Position numbers and translations under genes: made by a program. DNA of 64,000 nt, from contig CAZWDO010000001.1 in the NCBI GenBank assembly GCA_964632485.1, positions 385,999-449,998 on the forward strand. The letters are read 5' to 3'. Below, in pieces: positions 56,320 to 63,323 of this stretch. Positions within the stretch are counted from its first letter, which is position 1. Each line of letters begins with the position of its first letter. Below the pieces are notes generated by a model. It made no database searches and was not told where the DNA came from. It saw only the letters and a program-made list of their open reading frames with translations. Source of the stretch: CAZWDO01 sp964632485 [NCBI: uncultured bacterium]. GTDB lineage: Bacteria > JAGOEH01.

Positions 56320-56380
56320 ATTCCTCCTTGGGCTTATGCCTTTTTCATGCTGTACCCCCGCTCCTCGTCATTCCGGCCTC

Positions 56381-56630
56381 CGTCATTCCGGGCTTGACTC
56401 GGAATCCATGGGTCATCTCCCTCCGTCATTCCCGCGGAAGCGGGAATCCATCTTTCCCCTCGCCCCCTTAGGGGAGAGGGCAGGGTGAGGGGGATTGTCA
56501 TTCCGGCGACACTCTCCGTCATTCCGGGCTTGACCCAGAATCCATGGGTCACCTCCCTCCGTCATTCCAGCGGAAGCGGGAATCCATCTTTCCCCTCGCC
56601 CCTTGGGGGAGAGGGCGGGTGAGGGGGGAA
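56381..56630. repeat. Tandemly duplicated REP-like palindromic repeats (period ~136 bp)
   Basis: Two copies begin at 56381 and 56517. Each holds a GTCATTCCGGGCTTGAC-type palindrome, a GTCATTCCCGCGGAAGCGGG-type palindrome followed by AATCCATCTTTCC, and a CCTCGCCCC...GGGGAGAGGG inverted repeat. These are the interspersed extragenic palindromes seen in many bacteria. They fill the gap between the rubrerythrin stop and rnfD. Confidence 0.85.
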
Positions 56631-57206
56631 TCAATAATTCTCTTCCATTAATTCGAAAAACGACTGAGGGTGAAGACATGCCGGACAGGTTTTCGGCGCC
56701 TCGCCGCCCTCGGCAGTATAACCGCAATTGCGGCATTTCCAAACCATCGGTTTTTCTTTTTTGAAGACCATACCCTTTTCAATGTTATCAACCAATTTAT
56801 TGTATCGGTTCTCATGCGCTACTTCGACCAACGCAATCATTCGAAAAGCGGCGGCAATTTCTTTGAATCCTTCATTTTCAGCGATTTGAGCGAACTCGGG
56901 ATATAAAACCGTGTGTTCATGGTGTTCTCCAGCCGCCGCTGCTTTCAGGTTCTCCAGGGTCGTCCCGATCATGCCAGCGGGGTAAGCCGCTGTAATTTCA
57001 ACATCCCCGCCCTCAAGAAACTTGAAAAAGCGCTTGGCATGTTCTTTTTCATTCTCCGCCGTTTCCTGAAAAATAGCGCAAATCTGCTCGTAACCTTCTT
57101 TTTTAGCTTGTGAAGCAAAATAATTATAACGATTTCGAGCTTGAGACTCGCCCGCAAAGGAAGCTAGTAAATTTTTTTCTGTTTGAGTTCCTTTTAAACT
57201 CGGCAT
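56631..57206 (-). CDS. Rubrerythrin
   Basis: Cytoplasmic non-haem diiron peroxidase that reduces hydrogen peroxide in anaerobes. The 191 residues show the four-helix ferritin-like domain with ligand motifs around Glu20 (AGESQAR), Glu53-x2-His56 (ENEKEH), Glu94-97 (GEHHEH) and Glu128-x2-His131 (EVAHE), then a C-terminal rubredoxin-type domain with Cys158, Cys161, Cys174 and Cys177. All metal ligands are present. The gene is framed by REP-like repeats on both sides. Confidence 0.95.
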   Translation of the reverse strand: MPSLKGTQTEKNLLASFAGESQARNRYNYFASQAKKEGYEQICAIFQETAENEKEHAKRFFKFLEGGDVEITAAYPAGMIGTTLENLKAAAAGEHHEHTVLYPEFAQIAENEGFKEIAAAFRMIALVEVAHENRYNKLVDNIEKGMVFKKEKPMVWKCRNCGYTAEGGEAPKTCPACLHPQSFFELMEENY

Positions 57207-57228
57207 ATTCTATCCTTTCTCTGTTATG

Positions 57229-57285
57229 TCATTCCGATCGCTATTATGTCATTCCGGGCTTAACCCGGAATCCACAGGTAAAAAA
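57229..57285. repeat. REP-like palindromes upstream of rubrerythrin
   Basis: GTCATTCCG is followed by a second GTCATTCCGGGCTTAACCCGG palindrome with AATCCA after it, the same family as the repeats at 56381-56630. Confidence 0.75.
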
Positions 57286-57310
57286 TTCAGCGGTTTTCAG
57301 CCCGCGTTGC

Positions 57311-57571
57311 TCAGTCCTCAACTTCCAAATTTTCCAGTTTTGCTTTGACACCGGGCAATAAATTCAACTTACGGGTCATTTCCTGATGTTTATCCGGATC
57401 ACCCACTAACTCCAAAATAATCAAACCGTGTTCCGTGCAGTTATCCAGCACGCCATCGTGAATGCCCAGCCGGGTCTTGATCAGGCATCCCCATTCGGTT
57501 AAAATCTGTTGGACTTTCACAGCGGATTGTTTCCGTCCGTCCACCAGAACCAGCAATAGGTCTTTCTTCAT
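57311..57571 (-). CDS. Small ferredoxin-fold regulator, TM1266/NikR-C-terminal-like
   Basis: 86-residue cytoplasmic protein without a DNA-binding domain. The pattern (LLLVLVDGRKQSAVKVQQILTEWG, RLGIHDG, GLIILELVGDPDKHQEMTRKLNLLPGVKAK) matches the ACT/NikR-like fold of TM1266, known as the iron-only hydrogenase system regulator family. No hydrogenase gene is in the window, so the named role may not apply here. It lies between REP-like repeats, ~100 bases upstream of rubrerythrin on the same strand. Confidence 0.6.
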   Translation of the reverse strand: MKKDLLLVLVDGRKQSAVKVQQILTEWGCLIKTRLGIHDGVLDNCTEHGLIILELVGDPDKHQEMTRKLNLLPGVKAKLENLEVED

Positions 57572-57599
57572 GGCATCCTCCTTACATTAAATTATTTAT

Positions 57600-57800
57600 T
57601 GTCATTCCCGCACAATTGGAAATCCATTTTTTCCTTTATTCCTTGCAGCGGCGCGGCTTCAGCTTTCTTTTGTCTGTCATTCCGGGCTCCGATCCTGCAT
57701 CCACGAGTAACCATCAGCGTCATGCCGGACACCGATTGCCAGTGCGGCTCCGCACCCGGCATCCACGGGTTATGCACCCATCAATCCCCGGCGCTGCTTC
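57600..57800. repeat. Degenerate REP-like repeats
   Basis: Several decayed copies: GTCATTCCCGCAC...GGAAATCCA, GTCATTCCGGGCTCC...GCATCCACGAG, and GTCATGCCGGACACC...GCATCCACGGG. They fill most of the ~300-base gap between the TM1266-like gene and hicA. No gene is seen there. Confidence 0.65.
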
Positions 57801-57878
57801 AATCTCCAATATAACTATTTCGTGTCCCCTGTCAAGTTAATAAAAAATTTATCTGAATATTGATCGCCATACAATTGA

Positions 57879-58103
57879 TCACAACGCACCGTAAAATTCA
57901 TCAAGCGAGATACCGATATCCTTCGCGATTTGGCGAACTATTAAAGGCGAGATATCCCTTCCTTGATGAACTGGCAATGTTGTCGCCCTTCCATCAACAT
58001 GACGAAAAAGTCTATGGGACCCTTTCTGCCTTCGTTCAGTAAATCCCAACTTTTTTAAAATAGCTATCAACTCAAATGGCTTTAAAACCGGATACTTTCC
58101 CAT
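57879..58103 (-). CDS. hicA: HicA mRNA interferase toxin
   Basis: Type II toxin that cleaves mRNA during stress. The 74 residues form the small dsRNA-binding-like fold, with the catalytic His30 in the GSHRLFRH motif and a TTLPVHQGRDIS segment after it. It lies 3 bases after hicB, so antitoxin precedes toxin. The catalytic residue is intact. Confidence 0.92.
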   Translation of the reverse strand: MGKYPVLKPFELIAILKKLGFTERRQKGSHRLFRHVDGRATTLPVHQGRDISPLIVRQIAKDIGISLDEFYGAL

Positions 58104-58106
58104 CTC

Positions 58107-58316
58107 TCAAGCAACCATGATATTCTGAATGCCAACAAATTGCGAATCTGAATCCGGTTCGCCTTCTTCTAATAGCATGCCAATAACTTCCTGAAGATTT
58201 TCATTCAATTCATCCAAGGTTTTTGCCTGAGAATGCGCTCCCGGGAAACCCGGAACGTATCCCACATATAGTCCGGTATCATGACATCTTTCAATCACAG
58301 CGCTATATACCTTCAT
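58107..58316 (-). CDS. hicB: HicB antitoxin (short, partial RNase H fold)
   Basis: Antitoxin partner of HicA, 69 residues from ATG 58316, which is preceded by AAAGGAG at 6 bases. It carries the HicB core (VIERCHDTGLYVGYVPGFPGAHSQAKTLDEL). No C-terminal helix-turn-helix or ribbon-helix-helix DNA-binding domain is present, so autoregulation by direct binding is less sure than in long HicB forms. Frame continues upstream, but the ribosome site fixes the start. Confidence 0.9.
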   Translation of the reverse strand: MKVYSAVIERCHDTGLYVGYVPGFPGAHSQAKTLDELNENLQEVIGMLLEEGEPDSDSQFVGIQNIMVA

Positions 58317-58341
58317 GGCATTCTCCTTTTGACGCACATTT

Positions 58342-59289
58342 TCAATTGCCTGTCGCACGCTCAGCCAGAAAACTATAAACCCGACGCGAAAGCTCCTTCA
58401 TCAGCGGCAGGGCGCGTTCTTCGGGCACGGGCAGGAAACAGGCGATCGCATAGTGGACCCGACCATCCCGAACGATGCCCGCATCATGGGTCCAATAGGC
58501 GTACCAGCCGGTTTTGTTGTAGAACATGGTCGTCCTTGGCAGTCCCGCCGCTAATTTTGAATTATCCAGTTGCCGGCCCAGGTAGGATTTTAGTTTGAGG
58601 CTGACCCAGTTTGAAATCAGTTGGTATTGCTCAATACGCACCATGAAATCGACGGCATGGAGAGCGCAGGTCTCCGTGCCTCGAACCGTGTCATAACCCG
58701 GGTCCTCGAATTTCCTGCTCAGGAATTTGCGGGTGACCTCGCTGCCGAACCAACCGTAACGGTGCATGATGGAATCGATAAAAGGGCGTCTGGCCAGATC
58801 GATCACGCAGTTGGCGGCGGTATTGTCGCTGCGCGAGATCATCAGATCGAGCAGGTAATCGATCGTAACCGTATCGCCTTCTCGCAGAACCGGTCGTGGG
58901 TCAAAGGAGATTTCGCTGCTATGATCCCGTACGTTAGGGGCATGCAAAACATAAGAATCGTACAAACCATGCTGGCCATTTTCAATCGCCGCCAACAATC
59001 CCATAGCCGCATACATTTTATAGACACTGGCTGGATAAATGAAATTATCGGCATGAACGCCCCCCCAGCGCGGTGTCTTTTGCGACAAATCTACCACTGC
59101 CAGCGAAATGGTTTCCATACCATCCTCACCGACATCAAACACACTGTCAAGCTGCAAATCGTGAACGATGGCCGCCAACTCGCGTGTCAGCCCGGCATCT
59201 TCCCGCCACTCATTCGGTGCTCCAGCTTGCGCTTCAATAATTAATCCATTCAAAGTAAAAAATAAGCAAAACAAACAAATATTTTTCAT
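58342..59289 (-). CDS. Class A beta-lactamase-like serine hydrolase
   Basis: Exported serine enzyme of the penicillin-binding/beta-lactamase fold, 315 residues. Signal peptide (1-22). Active-site motifs: Ser88-x2-Lys91 (PASVYKMY), Ser154-Asp155-Asn156 (SRSDNTA) and Lys259-Thr260-Gly261 (YNKTGWY). The omega-loop ExxLN that true class A beta-lactamases use for deacylation is not evident, so it may be a DD-peptidase-like or other hydrolase rather than a resistance enzyme. The ATG is preceded by AAGGAA. Its stop lies 26 bases before hicB. Confidence 0.82.
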   Translation of the reverse strand: MKNICLFCLFFTLNGLIIEAQAGAPNEWREDAGLTRELAAIVHDLQLDSVFDVGEDGMETISLAVVDLSQKTPRWGGVHADNFIYPASVYKMYAAMGLLAAIENGQHGLYDSYVLHAPNVRDHSSEISFDPRPVLREGDTVTIDYLLDLMISRSDNTAANCVIDLARRPFIDSIMHRYGWFGSEVTRKFLSRKFEDPGYDTVRGTETCALHAVDFMVRIEQYQLISNWVSLKLKSYLGRQLDNSKLAAGLPRTTMFYNKTGWYAYWTHDAGIVRDGRVHYAIACFLPVPEERALPLMKELSRRVYSFLAERATGN

Positions 59290-59527
59290 ATCTATTTCCT
59301 TGGTAATCGAATTTACCCAATTGAAAGCTATTAAAGCGCGTTAAGCGGTTAGCTATTCAACACAGCTATAGAAACTACCAGCGACACAGGTAGAAAACTT
59401 CCGATACTCGTCAGCCAGGTTGTTTTAAAAAAGCCTTGCATGGAGATGCAATATCTGGATAGGACTGCTAAACATACTGGTTAATGATAGCTAATTTAAC
59501 GGCTAATAGGATAGCGCCCAGCAAATA

Positions 59528-60586
59528 TCAGAGTATCGATTGAAATAGCTGGTCCCAAAGTAAAAATACTTTATCCTGACTATAAGTCAAACTCGCAAAT
59601 TCATGGGTTTTATCCGCCATACGCTGACGCTCTTCAACAGATATATAGCTAAACTGCAAAAGCTTTACTTCCCACTGCTCGAGTGAGGCGCATACCATAT
59701 CGATTCCAGCGCTATTCATCATGCGCGTATACGCCGGAGTCGCGCTGGTCAGAGTTGGAATGCCAATCTGCCAGAACAATACTAATTTATTTTCAGGTTT
59801 ACCCATAGCCAATCTATCATCGGGATCAATTGGAATAATCGCCAGATCACATTGAGTGATCATATCTACAAAACTCTCTTTTTTCCACTCATGAAAGATA
59901 ATGGGGCATTTAACCGACTTAAAAATATTCAAAGTTTTTCGACAAAAAAAACGTTTCGCATACGCATAATAAAACGGATCGGTTACAATGTGAAGTTCTA
60001 CCTGATCAGCCAGTCGATTTAATATCTCTTTGATTATCAGTATATTAAATGCCGTGTAGGGTTGTCCCTCCCATACGAGTTTTAACCGCTTTCCCTGAGT
60101 ATATTCATTCTTTCTGGATGCAATTTCGTTAGCGAACACATCAAGACTGATATGAACATTTTTATTCCACCGCTTAATATATGTTTTTTGTTCATCCGTG
60201 GAACACACAACCGCATCCGCGACTTGGCAAATTTGACGGATGGCCGTTCGATAATTCCAGTAGAAACGGCTGCTATTACCGCATAGAAATTTTCCTATAC
60301 CACGCAACTGTGATTTCAAAGACCATGATTCGAAAAAATAAGAATCCACCAATTCAAAAATGACGCGAGTTCTATCTCCATATTTCGTTTTATAATTGAT
60401 CCAGCGCGGAATATCACAATTATAAGTAAGATAAACAATATCATACCAATCATTCGGATCGGCAACGGCAAATGGCACCCTACGATTATCGGCCCATGCG
60501 CAAAAACGACGGCGGTCTCCGGGTTCGCTTAAATCACTGCTTAGAGGCCCATAACCAATTTTTTTTTCTCGCAAACTACCGTTCAT
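59528..60586 (-). CDS. Glycosyltransferase, GT4-like
   Basis: Predicted cytoplasmic glycosyltransferase of the GT-B fold, 352 residues. The C-terminal half has the donor-sugar region (LKLVWEGQPYTAFN and CDLAIIPIDPDDRLAMGKPENKLVLFWQIGIPTL), with the ExxxxKLxxFxAxGxP-like pattern of GT4. The N-terminal half is less typical and lacks the clear GG loop, so substrate cannot be assigned. Its start overlaps the epimerase stop by 11 bases. It is the last gene of the surface-sugar operon. Confidence 0.75.
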   Translation of the reverse strand: MNGSLREKKIGYGPLSSDLSEPGDRRRFCAWADNRRVPFAVADPNDWYDIVYLTYNCDIPRWINYKTKYGDRTRVIFELVDSYFFESWSLKSQLRGIGKFLCGNSSRFYWNYRTAIRQICQVADAVVCSTDEQKTYIKRWNKNVHISLDVFANEIASRKNEYTQGKRLKLVWEGQPYTAFNILIIKEILNRLADQVELHIVTDPFYYAYAKRFFCRKTLNIFKSVKCPIIFHEWKKESFVDMITQCDLAIIPIDPDDRLAMGKPENKLVLFWQIGIPTLTSATPAYTRMMNSAGIDMVCASLEQWEVKLLQFSYISVEERQRMADKTHEFASLTYSQDKVFLLWDQLFQSIL

Positions 60587-61505
60587 TCACCAAATCCTGA
60601 CCTTGATAGAGAAACCAGTCCACGGATTTTTTAAGTCCAAGATCAAGGGGAGTAACCGAAAAGTTCGGTATAATACTGATCAATCGTTTCAACGAGGGTT
60701 GTATCACCGGATAATCGGTTACCTGATGGTTTTCAACAATCAAGTTGCTCTTGCCCATAATCTCTCCAATCAATCGACAAATTTCATAAATTGAAACCGT
60801 ATGCCCTGATCCACAATTGATGGCTCCTTCGAGATCACTGAACAATATAGCGCATAATTGTTCGGCTAGATCATTAGTATAAATATAGTCTCGGCGAGCG
60901 CCGCCATTTTTCGGTTCAAAAAAAACCCCCCGGGAAAGAGCGTCAATCACTTTACCAATCAGTCGCTGAGGTCGATCATGCGGACCATAGACAAAGAAAA
61001 TCCGGGGCCAGGCAAACTCAGTTTGTTCTTTTTTAAAGAATTCGGTCAACTTATCATAGAGTTCGGTTTTGCATTGCGCATAAAGAGTTTCCGGTAAACG
61101 AGGCGTGGCTTCTTCATCACAGAACTCGGTCAACACCTGGCCATATTCCAGACAAGTGCCAACAGCGATAAACCGTTTACCTCCGCAACGGGCAAATGTT
61201 TTTGCGAATTCAAAAGAAGCGTCCCGCCATTCTATATTGATGCGCGCGTTCAAATAGTCCCGAGGATTGGTGTACCAGGCCAGATGCAAACAGATATCTG
61301 GATCGATAGTCTTTAATAAATTCTCCAGGTTTTTCGCATATGCCCCGCTCGACAATAGATTAAATTGATGAAAAAAATATCCCGATTTTTGACAATTCCA
61401 CGGATGAATATCCAGATGATGGAGTTCGACAGGCCACCCCAGCAGCCGATAGGCCACAAATCTACCAATAAAACCATTGGCGCCGGTAATCAGTATGCGT
61501 TTCAT
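60576..61505 (-). CDS. NAD-dependent epimerase/dehydratase (extended SDR)
   Basis: Sugar-nucleotide enzyme, 309 residues, with the Rossmann glycine motif GANGFIG (residues 8-14) and catalytic Tyr-x3-Lys as YAQCK near residue 142. In this operon it is well placed to act as 4-ketoreductase or 4-epimerase on a 4-keto-6-deoxy sugar after the C-methyltransferase. The exact stereochemistry cannot be read. It starts 9 bases after the methyltransferase and overlaps the glycosyltransferase by 11. Confidence 0.85.
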   Translation of the reverse strand: MKRILITGANGFIGRFVAYRLLGWPVELHHLDIHPWNCQKSGYFFHQFNLLSSGAYAKNLENLLKTIDPDICLHLAWYTNPRDYLNARINIEWRDASFEFAKTFARCGGKRFIAVGTCLEYGQVLTEFCDEEATPRLPETLYAQCKTELYDKLTEFFKKEQTEFAWPRIFFVYGPHDRPQRLIGKVIDALSRGVFFEPKNGGARRDYIYTNDLAEQLCAILFSDLEGAINCGSGHTVSIYEICRLIGEIMGKSNLIVENHQVTDYPVIQPSLKRLISIIPNFSVTPLDLGLKKSVDWFLYQGQDLVNER

Positions 61506-61514
61506 TCTATTTCG

Positions 61515-62771
61515 TTATCCTTGAAACCGGAGGGCATCCGAGTTCGCAAACAACTGAAGCTGGGGAATAGCGATTACAAACCCCCCCCCCCATTCACGGA
61601 TATAGCTCAATTCTTCCATGATTTCTTCCTGAATATTCCAAGGCAAGATCAACACATAATCCGGTTTAAAATCCCGGATAGTATCCGGTCTCACGATCGG
61701 TATTCGGGAACCCGGCAGAAACTTGCCTTGCTTATGGGGTGATTTATCCGCCACAAACGGCAAGAGGTCAGGTTTAACACCGGCATAGTTGAGAAGTGTA
61801 TTACCTTTGGCGGCGGCGCCATAACCGCATATCTTTCGACCCTGATGAACGTTTTCAAGTAAAAACGTCAAAAAATCATATTTGACCCGGAAGATTTTCG
61901 ATGCAAAACTCCGATAATAGACTGCCGAACGAAATCCTTTGCGATCCTCCAGTTGCAGCAAATCCATAACGCGCGACGAGCTTCCGTAACGGAAGTTTTC
62001 GCTGTGACAGAGAAACAAGCGCAGCGATCCACCATGAGTGGGAATACGTTCCACATCAAAAATACGGAATCCATGGGCGCTGAAAATCGTATCGACAGTC
62101 GTCAGTGAAAAATATGAAAAATGCTCATGATATATCGTATCGAACTGGTTTTCTTCGACTAAATTCAGCAAGTGAGGGAATTCGAAAGTCATGATTCCTT
62201 CGGCATCCAATATAGCTTTTAAACCCTTGATAAAATCATTCAAATGAGGAACATGCGCCAGCACGTTATTACCTAATATTAAATCCGCGCGGTAGCCTTC
62301 AGAAACTAGGCGATGGGCTAATTCCATCCCAAAAAAATCGATAATTGTTTCAATACCTTTATCCATCGCGGCCCGGGCCGTGGAACGGGTGGGCTCGATG
62401 CCCAGTACGGGAAGCCCCCGCTCCTTGAAAAACTGAAGCAGATAGCCATCATTGGAAGCAATTTCCATGACCTTTGAGGATGAATTTAAAGCGAACCGGT
62501 CGATCATCATTTCTGTATAGGACCGGCAATGGTTGAGCCAACTTGATGAAAAGGAAGAAAAATAGGCATAGGAATCGTTAAAAATCGCTTCCGCTTTTTG
62601 ATATTCATCTATCTGCACCAGAAAACAGTGATCGCAGACATAGAGTTTAAGAGGGAACCACAGCTCGGGCGCTGATAAATCGTTCTCGTTGAGGTAAGCG
62701 TTGGAGGGAGGATTGGTTCCCAGATCTATGAACAGATTGGTTAAGGGAGTTTGACAGAAACGGCAAAGCAT
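61515..62771 (-). CDS. Sugar C-methyltransferase with N-terminal zinc site
   Basis: SAM-dependent C-methyltransferase of the TylCIII/NovU type, 418 residues. Zinc ligands Cys3, Cys6, Cys46 and Cys49, SAM site VMEIASNDGYLLQFF, and a C-terminal Rossmann-like domain (KICGYGAAAKGNTLLNYAG) match enzymes that methylate C3 or C5 of 4-keto-6-deoxy sugars. Near its 3' end a run of 11 G encodes WGGG (about residue 394), a possible on/off switch. Its ATG follows the upstream stop directly (TAAATG). Confidence 0.88.
   Translation of the reverse strand: MLCRFCQTPLTNLFIDLGTNPPSNAYLNENDLSAPELWFPLKLYVCDHCFLVQIDEYQKAEAIFNDSYAYFSSFSSSWLNHCRSYTEMMIDRFALNSSSKVMEIASNDGYLLQFFKERGLPVLGIEPTRSTARAAMDKGIETIIDFFGMELAHRLVSEGYRADLILGNNVLAHVPHLNDFIKGLKAILDAEGIMTFEFPHLLNLVEENQFDTIYHEHFSYFSLTTVDTIFSAHGFRIFDVERIPTHGGSLRLFLCHSENFRYGSSSRVMDLLQLEDRKGFRSAVYYRSFASKIFRVKYDFLTFLLENVHQGRKICGYGAAAKGNTLLNYAGVKPDLLPFVADKSPHKQGKFLPGSRIPIVRPDTIRDFKPDYVLILPWNIQEEIMEELSYIREWGGGFVIAIPQLQLFANSDALRFQG
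61581..61591 (-). repeat. Poly-G tract of 11 in the C-methyltransferase gene
   Basis: Eleven C on the plus strand (61581-61591), read as eleven G on the coding strand, within codons TGG GGG GGG GGG. A length change of one base would shift the frame over the last ~24 residues. Confidence 0.9.
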
Positions 62772-63323
62772 TTAGGTGTCCTTTGAAGGGATGATATCCT
62801 GGAGAAAGGGCAGGGATTGATCGCGAGCCGATATATGACGAACCGGCAAGGGCCAGGCAACATTCAGAGCTGGATCATCGAAGCGGATGCCAAGATCTAA
62901 CTCCGCCTGGTAAAAGGCAGAATGTCCGTAAAAAACTTCGCAGCTATCGCATACAGTCATAAACCCATGGGCGCAGCCAGGAGGAATCACCAGCATCTCG
63001 TCCACCTGTTCATTCAGCTCAAAACTTAGCCAATGCCTGAAAGTCGCCGAACAGAACCGCAAATCCGCCACTACGTCATAGATTCTCCCTTTCTGACAGC
63101 GTACGATTTTGTATTCCCTGACATCCAGATTCATGAAATGCAGCCCGCGCAAAGTGCCCTGGTGGAAATTCCGTGAAAGATTGAACTGCGCCCAATCACC
63201 CGGAAGACCGTTTTGAACGAATTCACGAGAACAGAACAGACGCGTGAAAGAGCCCCGATCATCCTGATACGGCTCCAGTACGACATGCCACAAGCCGTCA
63301 ATAGCCGTTTTCTTAAATTTCAC
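62772..63323 (-). CDS. rfbC: dTDP/CDP-4-dehydro-6-deoxysugar 3,5-epimerase family protein
   Basis: Cupin-fold epimerase of 183 residues. Family motifs: DDRGSFTR, SRNFHQGTLRGLHF with the catalytic-base His in LRGLHF, KGRIYDVVADLR, PPGCAHGF and the DPALNVAWP motif near the C-terminus. The start is taken as GTG 63323, with AGGAA 7 bases upstream, giving the usual length. In-frame ATGs upstream would put it inside rfbG. It overlaps the rfbG stop by 11 bases. In this operon the substrate is likely the CDP-sugar from RfbG. Confidence 0.88.
   Translation of the reverse strand: MKFKKTAIDGLWHVVLEPYQDDRGSFTRLFCSREFVQNGLPGDWAQFNLSRNFHQGTLRGLHFMNLDVREYKIVRCQKGRIYDVVADLRFCSATFRHWLSFELNEQVDEMLVIPPGCAHGFMTVCDSCEVFYGHSAFYQAELDLGIRFDDPALNVAWPLPVRHISARDQSLPFLQDIIPSKDT

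Noticed and set aside
56413-56742. Open frame reading through the REP repeats into rubrerythrin
   Set aside because: It consists of translated palindromes (PASAGMTEG and similar), a common false gene call in such repeats.
58621-59244. 207-codon plus-strand frame opposite the serine hydrolase
   Set aside because: The minus-strand frame has all three active-site motifs and a signal peptide. The antisense frame has none.
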